NCBI RefSeq assembly: GCF_963583255.1
Contig: NC_084808.1
Location: 13,911,201-13,975,200 of the forward strand
Reading direction: 5' to 3'
Length of the DNA stretch: 64,000 nucleotides
Source of the DNA: Pyrus communis
Taxonomy: Eukaryota; Streptophyta; Magnoliopsida; Rosales; Rosaceae
In this document: piece after piece, positions 47,459 to 58,922 of the stretch
How positions within the stretch are numbered: the first letter of the stretch is position 1
Layout of the letters: the number at the start of each line of letters is the position of its first letter
Position numbers and translations under genes: made by a program
The notes under the pieces: generated by a model
Seen by the model: the letters and a program-made list of their open reading frames with translations, nothing else
What the model was told of the DNA's origin: nothing
Databases searched by the model: none

Positions 47459-48544
47459 AAATTCAACTCCAATCATACTTTTTGTCCATCTCTTATGGAT
47501 TCGTTCAGGAGCTCTTTTTAGATATAAGGAGAAAGGAGTATAGTAACTCATGTCTCTCGCACATTATTTTATGATGTTTGCATGAGAATTGTGCCAAAAA
47601 CATGATGTGATGGAAAGTCCATGGGAGTTTCACTTTTGAAAGTCTTCCTAGCAATACATAATTAGTCAATAAAAAGTATCCATACCAAAATACAAACGAG
47701 TAGCACAAATTCGGCTCCATCCATTTCAGTTAGTCAATAGTGCTAATTGATCTAATCATACTCCCAACACAATTGTGCAACTATGGAGCATGCCATGTTG
47801 AATAATCTACTCAAGCTATGCTCTAAACAATCCGAAGTAGAATACAACATTAAATAAATCTTTGGTTCGAGCAGTAAATGTAACAGAAAAAGGGACAAAT
47901 CTTAGCAGATGACGCTGCTGCTACGGTTGATGAAGTAACCCATGCCAACCTCCTAAGAAAAGCTGCAACTGCCTTGAACAGAAGCCGAGTTGAGTGGCTT
48001 CTCACTCGCTCATCTTTCAAATCGCATCAATAAATCGGATGTCAAAAGAAAGGGAACTGATCTGCCACACATTTATGTTTGCGTATTCCTCCAAACATTG
48101 TTTTCGATGGGCTTCGTTGTATCCTTGTTCCAAAGCAAACATTCCACATGGCTTGAGACGAAATAGACAGAATTTAGGACAGAAATACTAAGAATTTTCA
48201 TTTTTTAAGATATATATATTTTGAATTTCTACTACTCTGATTTATATGATTATGTTCTTATTACTTCGAAGTTTGTACTAATGGTTTGACATGATAAGCA
48301 GTGCAGTTATTTTGGCATTAGATCCACTTATATAGGTTGGCATTTAGTCATTTATTTGAACATCAACCACAAGGTGCTTGGCAAAGTAAGGTTGTAAAAA
48401 CTCATCGATCACAAGATGCTTGGCAAAGTTGAGTTGCAAACACTAACCTTCCTAGAAATCAAAGTTAGTGAATGTGCATAGCTCACATCCTGCTTGCCAG
48501 TTGTCTCAAACTCATCTCGCAGCAGTGAATAGAGATCACCGATA

Positions 48545-48650
48545 GTACTTAAAGTCAACATGGCATGTAGGAAACTGATTCTGTAGAGTGATGCTGCAAA
48601 TTGATTCTGCAGAGTGATGCTTCAGATTGATATTGCAAACTGGATCTACA
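48545..48650 (+). repeat. Direct repeat copy B within the hAT element
   Basis: Diverged copy of 43163-43262 with the shared phrase AAGTCAACATGGCATGTAGG and reiterated ATTCTGCAGAGTGATGC. It lies 110 bases before the transposase reading frame. Confidence 0.7.
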
Positions 48651-48760
48651 AATTAATTGTGGGGTTTATCTTAAGGTTTGTCGGGTTTGTATTGGTTTGT
48701 GATTATGTGAACTCTGCTTCTGTTAATTTGATCAAATTTATATTATGTTGTTGACTCTTT

Positions 48761-51141
48761 ATGGTATTATTTAAAACAGTTATGGAGAGGTATTTTAAGG
48801 GAAAATTAACCGAAGATAACCTCTCACCGTCTACAACGGATATTCCTGAAAGTTCAAATGAAAATAACATAGAAATTATACTGGCAAGTCTTCCAGGAGA
48901 TCCTGGGCTTCGACTCCGGATATTAGAATATGATCCAAATATTAGAGATCAAGTCCTAAGAGCTTATTTACAAAGGGAATTGGTTCAACCTTGAACCCAT
49001 CAATTTCCATATACGTCATTTGCAGGAGTACAATGTCGTTTCAATCCGAAATGGTTCGATGACTTTCCTACTTGGTTGGAGTATAGCATATCCAAAAATA
49101 ATGTTTTTTTGTCGAAGCTGTTATCTCTTCAAGCTAGAGATTTCGAAGCAAGCAGGTAATGACAATTTTACTAGCAAAAGGTTTCATAATTGGAAGAAAA
49201 AATGTCGACTTCGAGTTCATGTTGGAGGTCCTAATAGTGCTCACAACCAAGCTTTACTTCATTGTGAAACTTTAATGAATCAGAATCAACATATTAAAAC
49301 AATTGTCCACAAGCAGTCGGATCGAGCACATATTAATTATCGCACTCGTTTGAATGCATTACTTGATTGTATTCGCTTTTTATTGCGACAAGGTCTTGCT
49401 TTTCGCTGTCATGATGAAAGTGAAGATTCAAGCAATAAGGGTAATTTTCTTGAGCTTTTGAAGTTTCTTGCAGATCATAATGAGGGTATTAAAGATGTGG
49501 TGTTTAAAACTGCTCCTGAAAATCTCAAGTTAACATCACCTGAAATTCAAAAAGATCTTGTGTATGCAGCAGCATGTGAAACCACCAATGCTATCATGTT
49601 TGATATTGGTGATGACGCTTCCTTTTCTGTTTTGGTTGATGAATCACGTGATATATCAGTCAAGGAGCAAATGGCAGTTGTATTTTGCTATGTGAATACC
49701 AACGGACAAGTAGTTGAAAGATTTGTGGGCATAAAACATGTTCTTAATACCACTGCTTTTTCACTTAAAGAGGCAATTGATCAATTCTTCTCTATAAATG
49801 GATTAAGCATATCTAGATTGCGTGGACAAGGTTATGATGGGGCTAGCAATATGCAAGGTGAGTTTAATGGCCTTAAGACACTTATTTTGAAAGAAAATGA
49901 AAGTGCATTTTATATTCATTGCTTTGCACATCAACTTCAACTTGCTTTTGTAGCCGTGGCAAAAAATCATATTCAAATTGACTATTTTTTCTGCTTGGTT
50001 AATAATGTTGTTACTATTGTCGGAGCATCATGTAAACGTCAAGACATGGTTAGAGAAAGACAACAAGCCAAAGTTATGGAAGCTATTCAAAATTATGAGC
50101 TTCCAAGTGGGCAAGGCTTGAACCAAGAAACTAGTCTTAAACGTGCAAGTGATACACGTTAGGGCTCACACTATGGTACCTTGGTAAGCTTGATTAATAT
50201 GTTCTTTTCTGTAATTGAGGTTCTTGAGATGATTGTAGATGATGGTGTAAGTCTTGATCAAAGAGGTGAAGCAAATATTTTGTTGAATCTTTTGCAATGA
50301 TTTTGTCTCTAGTCTTTTTCTGATGAAAGAAATATTGGGAATCACAAATGTGTTGTCACATGCATTGCAAAAGAAAGATATCGATATAGTGAGTGCTATG
50401 GCTTTAGTCAAAGCATGTAAGCAATAACTACAAACAATGAGGGATAATGGATGGGATGTTTGGCTTGATAAAGTTTCTTCTTTTTATGGCAAGCATGATA
50501 TTGATATTCCTGATATGAATGATATCTTTGTAGCTCGAGGGAAGTCACATCGTAGAGTTGAAAATTTGACAAACCTTCATCACTACCATGTTGATCTCTT
50601 TATTGATGTTATTGACAAGCAACTTCAAGAGTTGAATAGTCGTTTTAATGAGACAAGTACATAGTTGCTTCTTTGTGTAGCATGCTTAAGCCCAGATGAC
50701 TCATTCTCAGCTTTTGACATTGAAAAGTTAGTTCAACTTGCTCAATTTTACGCAAAAGATTTTTCTGATATGGAGCTCACACTTCTTGAAGATGAACTGA
50801 AGAATTATATTTTTGATATGCGTTTGCATAATGAATTTTCTGCATTGAAAGGAATTAATAGCCTTGCACCAAAGTTGGTGGAGAAAAAGTGGGATAGATA
50901 GTATCCCTTGGTGTACTTGTTAGTGAAATTAACATTGATTTTACCTGTTGCGACTGCTTCAGTTGAAAGAGCTTTTTCGGTGATGAAAATTGTGAAGAAT
51001 CTAAATCATAATAGGATGGGTGATTAATGGTTGAATGATAGTTTGGTTGTGTACATTGAGAAAGAGGTATATGATTCTATTAATAATGATGTTGTAATAC
51101 GACGTTTCCAAAATATGAGAACATGTCGTGGACAATTATAA
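48761..51141 (+). pseudogene. hAT transposase pseudogene (MYM-type zinc finger protein 1-like, DUF4371)
   Basis: The reading starts MERYFKGKLTEDN (48782) and SLPGDPGLRLRILEYDPNIR, then shifts frame near 48995-49020. A TTF-type zinc-finger region follows (CRSCYLFK, HNWKKKCRLRVHVGGPNSAH), then a long DUF4371 section (49270-50160) with LLRQGLAFRCHDESEDSSN, VDESRDISVKEQMAVV and LRGQGYDGASNMQGEFNGL. A TAG at 50160-50162 replaces the expected Trp before GSHYGTL. Further stops lie at 50298, 50662, 50899 and 51025. The hAT dimerisation motif VATASVERAFSVMK is readable near 50950-50990. Intact relatives are single proteins of about 750-800 residues, so this copy cannot encode active transposase. Confidence 0.88.
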
Positions 51142-51219
51142 ATGAAAGTGTATCGATTTTTGAAAGCTATTTTTTGATCCCATTGTCTTTAAATTCCTGG
51201 CTCCGCCACTGGTGGTGGC

Positions 51220-51996
51220 TATGCAGGGGATTTACTAGTTTGTTGTGCCTTACTCTCTCAAGATCAAGGTTTTGGTCAATGGAGAAATACACCTAGTTTG
51301 GCACCATTTATGTAATTGTGTTGTAATCATGTCTTAAATTTTAATGGGATAGCACTATCCCTTTGGGTCAAAAAACAAAAAGAATATTTTTGTATTGTCA
51401 ACGTTCATTACTAAATTTCTGGTATTGGCATAAAATTAATCCGAGAATAATGTCCAATACAGTTAGGGGAATGCTAAAGAGACCATCTATTTGAACCATA
51501 TTTTGTATATGACATGATATAGCGGTTGTTGGTTGAATTCATTATTTAAATCATTAAAAAACAGAATTCAACCATCAACTACCATATTATGTGCTCCATA
51601 AAATATGATTTGAAAGTATGGTCTCCTGACATTTTCTACATAGTTAATTTGGCTAGTTGGTTTTGTTGTTGTAATTAACTTTTGAGTAACGATAAGAGAC
51701 TACATTATTCTCGTTTGCTAAAAAGAAAAACACACTAAGCTACCAAAAAAGACAGAAGCAGTTATAAGAAAAAACCCGGACGTTGCAGATAATACTCTTT
51801 CGATAAAAGCATCTTATCTTTTTCTTTATATCACAATTTATTACCATTGTCTTCATTATTAGACTTTTTTCTTTGTTTTTGTTTGCCAGAGTTTATTAGA
51901 TTTAAAATAAGAGGATGCACCGTGCATCGGTTAATCCGAAAAATCCAGTCGAACATGGCTCTATTTCACAATCCAGCCTTGTTGCTTACTGCCTTG
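51220..51996. other. Intergenic DNA after the hAT element
   Basis: Bases 51220-51382 may be the 3' end of the retroposon-like unit split by the hAT insertion, ending in an A-rich tail. A short region at 51470-51640 contains an inverted phrase (ACCATATTTTGTATATGACA / TATTATGTGCTCCATAAAAT) and could be a small foldback element. No gene is supported. Confidence 0.4.
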
Positions 51997-52151
51997 TGTA
52001 GAAAAATAATATATGGCTGAATTATATTCTTCATTGATACGTGAAATGGTATATATATATACAAATATGTTCCTTAAGTAGCAAGGATTCCTTCTACAAG
52101 TTAGGAGTACAATTACAATTTAAGTCTAACTACTTTCCTATTTGTCTAACA
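51997..52151 (-). mobile_element. 3' LTR (155 bp) of truncated Copia element
   Basis: On the minus strand it starts TGTTAGACAAATAGG at 52151 and ends TATTTTTCTACA at 51997. The polypurine tract TTGAGGGGGAG lies just before it (about 52153-52163). Short LTRs and this tract are common in plant Copia elements. The matching 5' LTR is missing, so no TSD can be tested. Confidence 0.65.
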
Positions 52152-52158
52152 CTCCCCC

Positions 52159-55100
52159 TCAAGTTGGAGAGTGAATGTCAAGAACACCCAACTTGCGTAA
52201 CATGGTTGAAAATTTCTCCTTCCCAAGAGGCTTCGTAAATAGGTCTGCCAACTGATGTGCCGTATTAACATACTTGGTAGTTATAGTGCCATCAACAATC
52301 TTATCACGTATAAAATGACAATCTATCTCAACGTGGTGAGTACGCTCATGAAAAACAGGGTTGGCAGCAATATGCAATGCTGCTTGATTGTCGCAAAATA
52401 GGTTAGATGGACCGGTTAATGAAATGTTCAAATCCTTCAATAGGAAGCGCATCCAAATTATCTCATAACAAGCACCCGACATAGCTATATATTCCGCTTC
52501 AGTAGAAGAAAGTGACACAGTTTTCTGTCGTTTTGTCCGCCATGAAATCAAAGAATTTCCCAAGAAAACGCAGTAGCCAGTAGTCGACCGACGAGTAATA
52601 GGACAACCCGCCCTGTCAGAATCACAAAAAGCAGTCAACTTGATTTGATTGTCAAAACGGAATAGTAAGCCTTGACCCGGAGTAGACTTCAAATAACGAA
52701 CAACTCGAAGTGCAGCATCCATATGAGAAGTACGTGGCTCATGCATAAACCGACTCAGAACATGTACAGGGTAGGTGATATCTGGCTGAGTTATTGTGAG
52801 ATAAATTAACTGTCCTACTAGACACTGATACTTTTCAGGATCCTTGAGAAGTTCCCCTTTGTCAGATAGTTTTGTATCGTCCATAAGAAAGGCAATGGGT
52901 CGTGCTCCCAAGAAGCCATAATCTTTGAGAATCTCTAATGCATATTTACGCTGAGAAATATAAATGCCATGTTTGGACCGAGAAACCTCGATACCCAGAA
53001 AGTACTTTAAATGACCAAGATCCTTAATCCGAAAGTGATTGTGGAGAAAAAGTTTTAGAGAATCAATTGCACCTACATCATTGCCTGTTATCACAATATC
53101 ATCCACATAAATGAGCAAGGCTGTAAAAGAAGTACTTGACTTTTTCGTAAACAATGAATAGTCAGCTTTGGATTGTTGAAACCCAGCAGAAAGAATGGCA
53201 CTAGTGAACTTGGCAAACCATTGACGAGAAGCCTGCTTGAGACCATAAAGAGATTTGTGGAGGCGACACACCAGATTCTCCCCCTGTAGCCGAAGACCAG
53301 GAGGAGGAGACATATAGATTTCCTCATCTAAATTGCCATGCAAGAAAGCATTATTGACGTCGTGTTGATGAAGGGACCAAGATTGACTAGGAGCAAGGGC
53401 AAAAAGACAGCGCACAGTGATCATTTTAGCAGTAGGAGAGAAAGTGTCATGATAATCAATACCTTTGGCCTGTGTGAAACCTTTGGCAACCAAACGGGCT
53501 TTGTAACGCTCAATGGAACCATCAGAATTATGCTTAAGTTTGTACACCCATTTACAATCAATGGGAACTTTACCGGAGGGTAGGGTAGTCATGGTCCAAG
53601 TGCGGTTGGCATGTAGGGCATCTAGTTCCTCGCTCATAGCACGACGCCAATTAGGATCACTGACAGCTTCTACAAAAGAAGATGGTTCGACACCCCGACT
53701 CACAGAGTAGATATATGAAAGGTGATGTGGAGATAAACGATGGTAAGAAACATAATTACAGAGGGGATGCCGCGTACCTTTGACAGAACTTGGTGGCGAA
53801 AACAAGGACAGGTGTGGGGGCATAATCACCTGCGAGCAAACGTAGTCCTTTAAATAAGGTGGGGGTGCATGGGAGTAGGAAGATACACGAAGAGATGGAG
53901 AGGGTGCAGGAGAAGGCATGGGTGGTAAATAGGGCATGGATGGAGGAGCTGGTGGGGCCGCGGGTGGGGGAAGGGGATCATGGGGTGCGGTGCTGGGAAT
54001 TGGGTCAGGAGGTGGGGAAATAAGCGGTAATGAGGGAGGTGGGGAAATAAGCGGTAATGAGGGAAGGGGCGGTGGTGTAGGGCCCGGGGAGGTGGGAAAA
54101 GGGACATCCATTAAGGGAGGAAGGGGTAGGGAGATGTTATGGGAAAGGAGGTCTGTGACAAGTGTAGTGGGAGGGGAAGTAAAAGGAAAAAAAATCCTCA
54201 TGGAAGATGACATACCGACTAGTGAAAGTGCGATGTGTGGCAAGGTCATAGAGTTTATACGCCTTTTGACCAACAAGGTAGCCAATGAAGATACAATGAT
54301 GAGCTCTAGGAGAGAACTTAGTGGGTGGAAGGACGGATGTGGCATAGGCTGAACAACCGAAAACACGGAAGTGATCATAGATTGGAGGTTTATTGTGGAA
54401 GACAGCAAAAGGAGTTTTGTTATTAAGACGGCGGGTAGGAAGACGATTGATGGTATAGGCAGCAGTGAGGATACACTCGCCCCAAAACTTGAGGGGAAGG
54501 TGTGATTGAAACCGAAGGGCGTGAGCAGTTTCAAGAAGGTACATGTGTTTGCGTTCAACAACGCCATTTTGTTGGGTCGTGTAAACACAAGAAGTTTGAA
54601 AAATAACCCCATGTTCAGAGAAAAAATGGCGAAGAGAATAAAATTTCCCGCCATTGTCGGTATGTATGGTCTTAATGGTGGTGTTAAATTGGGTGCGAAC
54701 ATAGGCAAAAAAATGTTTGAGAATTTGTTGAGTATCAGATTTATGCTTCATCAGGAAGACCTAGGTAAAACAAGAAAAATCATTCACAATAGTAAAAAAA
54801 TAATGAGCGCCAGTAAGAGAAGGATGACGATTTGGACCCCAAATATCACAATGAATTAAGGAAAAAGGAAAAGTCGATGAAATTGAACTTAAACCAAAAG
54901 ATTGATGAGTTTGTTTCGCCAAAGGACACACATCACAAACATGACTAGAATCTAAAGAACATGTGAGAAAACGAGAGGCTAAAACTTGTAAACGAGCAGA
55001 CGAAGGATGGTCGAGGTGCCTATGCCAGAGAGAGAAGGTTATGGTGATGACGTTGCATAAAGGTTGGCGGGTGGAGAGAGATGCAAGGGCCACAAGGTAG

Positions 55101-55440
55101 TAAAGGTCGCCACGTCGCTTACCCACACCAATCGTCGCTTTTGAAATCAAGTCTTGCAAAATACACCAAGATGGGAAAAAGGTCACGGAACAAGATAAAC
55201 CATCTGTAAGCTTACCAACGCATAAAAGGTCCACTTTAATCCACTTTAAAAGTAGAAACACATAAAACATCCTTCAAATCAATCAAGGAATTTAAGGGAA
55301 GAGTGCCAGTTAAAGTGATGGGAGCCGTGGCACCACTAGGTAAGGAGACGAGCGGCAAAAGTGAAGCAGAAGTGTTGAGAAGATATGTAGATCATCCTTT
55401 TAAGATCCAACCACAAATAATTTCAACATCGTAGTTTGTG
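52159..55440 (-). pseudogene. Copia retrotransposon pol remnant (integrase, reverse transcriptase, RNase H)
   Basis: Minus-strand order from 55440: a protease-proximal fragment, the GAG-pre-integrase motif LWHRHLDHPSSARLQ with CDVCPLAKQTHQSF, the integrase core (HCDIWGP, THTDNG-like IHTDNGGKFYS, TQQNGVVERKH), a proline-rich linker, then reverse transcriptase with the YVDDIVITG active site and RNase H with SSTEAEYIA. A TAG at about 54758-54760 replaces a Trp codon in the integrase. A frameshift near 54140 separates integrase from reverse transcriptase. The RT-RNase H part is open from about 54140 to 52159. Gag and the 5' LTR are absent. The order INT-RT-RH identifies Ty1/Copia. Confidence 0.9.
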
Positions 55441-57039
55441 CGAAGACAAGTCCACCTTAGCACAGGCTATTTATAAAGACGATACCCAATGTAAAACTTA
55501 TGTTGTTTCATCTTTTAATTAAAACTACATCTGTGATTTGATTCTCTTTTCTGAAGATATACAAGCAATTTTATCTGGATTCAATCACCTCTTATCAAAT
55601 TCATCATTCTTCTATAAATAATAATTTTAAACGTTTGATTAAGCAACAACTTTCATCTTGTTTGTTAGTTCTTTTCTTTTTATGGTACTGGGGATACCCT
55701 AAAATCTTAAATAACACAGAACTTTGAACCCTTGCATAATTGCAAGTCAAAAAATTCAAAGTGATATTGCCAAAGGAGTCTCACTTAGCCCAGTCCATAT
55801 TGTTTAATTAGCAGCTTGGGAGGCTCAAGCCGTATTAAGCGCGATTACGATAGACGGGCTATGGATACGTGGACATGCCCCCTGACCTAGAAGTCCAATG
55901 CACCATCAAGCCTCTGGAAAGTTTACGCAATCTAAAGATTTTAGAATATAACATTCAAACTTGGGCTTTGCATCATTCTCGGGAATAATCGAAGGGCGGT
56001 TTGAAAATCGTCCGAGGGGTAGCTTTGAATTCCGACCTTAAGTACAATTACTTCTATCCCAAATTAGCATACTAAGTCAATTACGTTCTGCAACACCAAA
56101 TGTCTAAGCAAGTCCTAAAGAGGCATCCAAGCTAGGAAATCCTCAAGAAGAATTTAATTCCAAAGGGGATATGATACATGGAAGTGACTTAGCCAAGGCA
56201 GCTAAGTGTAGTTCGATCGAAAATGCTCAGATCAAACGCATATAGTCTAATAAAAGGATTCCAAAGGTGTTTCCAACCCACATGTAAGCGACCAAGCTTT
56301 TGACGAACTTTTCTCTAAGATTCACTAGAGACAGACATGTAAATCAGACTAGAAAAGAAGCCCCTTCTTGGTAGCACATTGCAATCTCTAAAATCCTTAG
56401 ACCCAGAATGGGGCAAGGTGAACAAACATATAGACATAAGGTCATGATCTAACAAATCCAACAAAAGAATCAAGAAATCTGGAAGACATTCCAGGTACGA
56501 TTAGATGACTTCTCATTCTTAGTTTGATCAATGCAACATTAAAAGCATGGGGCAAAAGATTTTTCATGAGCTTAATACCTGGTGTTGGAGTAAGGTTGTA
56601 CTCAGACTATTGCACTGAAAATCTTTATTAACACTAAGATTGGGAGGTGATGTCTTTTTGAATCAACGTCACCTAGGAGTACTCGAGCTCTATCCCGAGC
56701 CTAAAAACTTATCCATGTTTTGCTTCAGTACTCATCACTCTGAGGTTTGCTTACTTCAGAAAGATTGACGGACTAGAGTACAATCCAAAACGTCAAGCAA
56801 ATGATGAAAAGTCCTAAGTACTACCCTAACAAGCTTAAAGATCTAAGAACTAGTTCATCAGAAGCACACTCAACATGTAAAAGTATTAATTCGTTCTGAA
56901 GGAAAAACCAAGAAAACCCAAGTCCACAACCGGGGCAAATTTTTCAGAGTATAGAAGCAACAAGTCCCCTTCCTGGCCAAATAGATCATAAAAGTAAATC
57001 TACAATTACATCAGAAGTAGTTACGACATCAGCAAACTT
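55441..57039 (-). other. Retroelement-like non-coding DNA
   Basis: No long frame. The text lacks microsatellites and has even base composition with stop codons throughout. It directly adjoins a gag-like remnant on the minus strand (57040-58060), so it may be the downstream part of the same decayed element. No LTR ends were found. Confidence 0.35.
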
Positions 57040-58060
57040 ACCTTCTTCTGCAGCGCACGAACCTTCACGGGGAGCCTCAGGGTCCACAAGAGCAATCTCT
57101 TCCCGTTTCGCTTCCTTAGACACTTCCATCTCTGCAGCTTGCCCTGCCAACTAAGAAGGAACTAACAAGTTTACCTTCCAAATCTCCAATAATTTGCGAT
57201 AGGCATCCCATCCGTTACGATGATCATGTCTAGCAAAACCCACGATGTAGCCCCGATTATGGCCTTCATAATACCTCAACGCGGATTCGACCTCGAACAT
57301 TGCACAGATCTCGACCAACTCCACCTCATTATCGTCCATAGCTTGCTAAATGGCTTCAATGTGAAATCATTCCCTCAGGTCTGCCTCCTGCCGGATTCTA
57401 TCCAGCTCAAACTGAAGAATGACTCGATGGGCGTGCCATGTGTTCCGCTTTACCGCTAGCGTTTTCTTTGCATCTTCCTTAGCCTTTAGCACCTACGCAA
57501 ACTCCGCTTGAAGTTTAGACATCATTCCTTTTCTCCTCAGTATGCATATGCTCGACCTTTTTTTCTCGTACAACGCCCCATAAGTGTTCCGTCTCTCTCA
57601 TTTTAGCCAAAAGCTTCTCCAACTCTGTACTTTTCTCATGGAACTGTCGATCTAGCTTGATTTTGCTGCCTAGCTCGTTCTTATAAGCTGCCTCCAACTT
57701 ATAGATATTTTTCGTCTGGTTTTAGAATGCAGCGTCCGTCCAAGCATTTGTCTGATTGGACATGTTCGTGAAAAATTAAGACCAAAGAAAGGAATGCCAA
57801 ATCATTGAAACAATGAGAATGACTTACCGCATATCGACCCTGGTAATAATTCCTCACCAAGTAGTTAGAATCTACAATCACCTCCTCAAAATTAGTGGGA
57901 GAAATAGTCAAACGAATCAAAGCCCGAGCATGATTCACACTATGGAGACCACTTGCATTAAAAGGAATCACTTCATAATTGCAGACATGCTTGTTTACCA
58001 GTGGAGAATGAGTTCCCCTTGCGGCTATGTCAGAAGAACTCAACGCTTCGACAGACGATG
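57040..58060 (-). pseudogene. Gag-like coiled-coil protein remnant of an LTR element
   Basis: Minus-strand frames read GTHSPLVNKHVCNYEVIPFN and ARALIRLTISPTNFEEVIVD with DSNYLVRNYYQGRY. A coiled-coil-like EAAYKNELGSKIKLDRQF and KSTELEKLLAKMRETE follow, then FEVESALRYYEGHNRGYIVG and GWDAYRKLLEIWK. Stops and shifts at about 57698, 57514 and 57340 separate the pieces. The Lys/Glu-rich helix followed by a 'YYEGxNRGYIxGFA' stretch is the kind of C-terminus I associate with plant Gypsy-type 'putative transposon' gag proteins, an inference without a search. A decayed host gene is the alternative. Confidence 0.45.
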
Positions 58061-58323
58061 GTAGTATAATATAAAGTTGCCCTTTGGCCTTCTCATCAAA
58101 TACCCTCTACATACATGTAAATTAAGAGTCCAACCTTTTAATTTCCTTCGTTGTACTGTACCCATAATTATAATTATGTGAATATAATTCCACTAATTAG
58201 ACATGATAATAGTGTTAAATTATCAAAGACGTGAGATATGAAAGAGCATAAACCTCTTCATATTCCTTCAGTTTATTTTATTAAAATAATTTTATTTTTA
58301 GTGAAATAATCAAGAATGCAACT

Positions 58324-58331
58324 ATAAATAT
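58324..58331 (+). promoter_or_regulatory. TATA box of the SPH gene at 58437
   Basis: TATAAATA in the context CTATAAATATAAACC lies 106 bases before the start codon. A pyrimidine-rich leader (CTTCTCTTCTCTTACAG) lies between. Spacing fits a transcription start near 58355-58360. Confidence 0.6.
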
Positions 58332-58436
58332 AAACCATTATGCACCAAACAATAATACAGAAAAATCCAAGCACTTGGCTTCTCTTCTCTTACAGGTTAA
58401 TCAGTCTTTCTTGTATACCTTAGTTATTCGACTTGC

Positions 58437-58880
58437 ATGGCATATGTCCCACATGAAAAAATGAGTCCACGTTTTACAAATGCCCTTCAATTCATGCTGC
58501 TTGTACTAGTTGTTCTAACAACATCAGTTCAGGCTGGTCTACTTTCTAAAGTAACTATTCAAATCACAAACGCGTTGGGACCGAACACAGACCTCACAGT
58601 TCATTGCAAGTCCAAGGACGATGATCTCGGCTATCACATACTTCATCCCGGAGACAGCTTTGCGTTTAAGTTTAAGCCAAACATTTGGGGGACTACACTG
58701 TTTTTTTGCAGCTTTGAGTGGCCAGGAGAATTTCATTACTATGATGTCTTCAGAGCAGACAGGGATGGTTGTGGAAAATGTTATTGGACTGCCTATTTTC
58801 TTGGCATTTGTTCTCACGATCACAAGTGTATTCAATGGCAGGATCGGGCCAGTTCTAACCCTAGGCCATTAATTCCATAG
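58437..58880 (+). CDS. S-protein homolog (plant self-incompatibility S1 family)
   Basis: A single-exon protein of 147 residues. The hydrophobic stretch ends near VQAG (about residue 33), a plausible signal-peptidase site. A second Met at residue 9 (58461) gives a shorter, more typical signal peptide and could be the true start. The domain shows VTIQITNALG, Cys57 in VHCKSKDDDLGYH, FKPNIWGTTLFFC (Cys91), then Cys112 and Cys115 in DGCGKCYW, plus two extra Cys at 125 and 131. The HCKSKDDDLG and W-GTT-FFC motifs are the family hallmark. It should be a small secreted protein; no partner is evident. It is more canonical than the paralogue at 31966. Confidence 0.93.
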   Translation: MAYVPHEKMSPRFTNALQFMLLVLVVLTTSVQAGLLSKVTIQITNALGPNTDLTVHCKSKDDDLGYHILHPGDSFAFKFKPNIWGTTLFFCSFEWPGEFHYYDVFRADRDGCGKCYWTAYFLGICSHDHKCIQWQDRASSNPRPLIP

Positions 58881-58894
58881 CTTGCTTATAAATG

Positions 58895-58922
58895 TTTTTT
58901 TTTTTTTTTTTTTTTTTTTTTT
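58895..58922. repeat. (T)n tract
   Basis: About 28 consecutive T residues just after the SPH stop codon. On the minus strand it could be a retroposon A tail, but no element is visible beside it. Confidence 0.9.

Larger units (their letters stand above)
42391..51211 (+). mobile_element. hAT DNA transposon, 8.8 kb, decayed
   Basis: Perfect 15-base terminal inverted repeats CAGTGGCGGAGCCAG / CTGGCTCCGCCACTG lie at 42391-42405 and 51197-51211. Flanking 8-bp sites GTGGTGGT and GTGGTGGC match at seven of eight bases, as expected of an old hAT insertion. The transposase remnant occupies 48761-51141. The 5' 6 kb is non-coding and appears swollen by later insertions and duplications: a MITE near 47280-47458, and direct repeats 43744-43862/44540-44643 and 43163-43262/48545-48650. 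Confidence 0.8.

Noticed and set aside
53850..54352. Pro/His-rich and Gly-rich frames
   Set aside because: Other-frame readings of the proline-rich linker between integrase and reverse transcriptase of the Copia element.
19708..58880. Idea that this is the S-locus controlling self-incompatibility
   Set aside because: No S-RNase or SFB/SLF F-box gene is present. SPH genes are widespread in plants and do not by themselves mark an S-locus.
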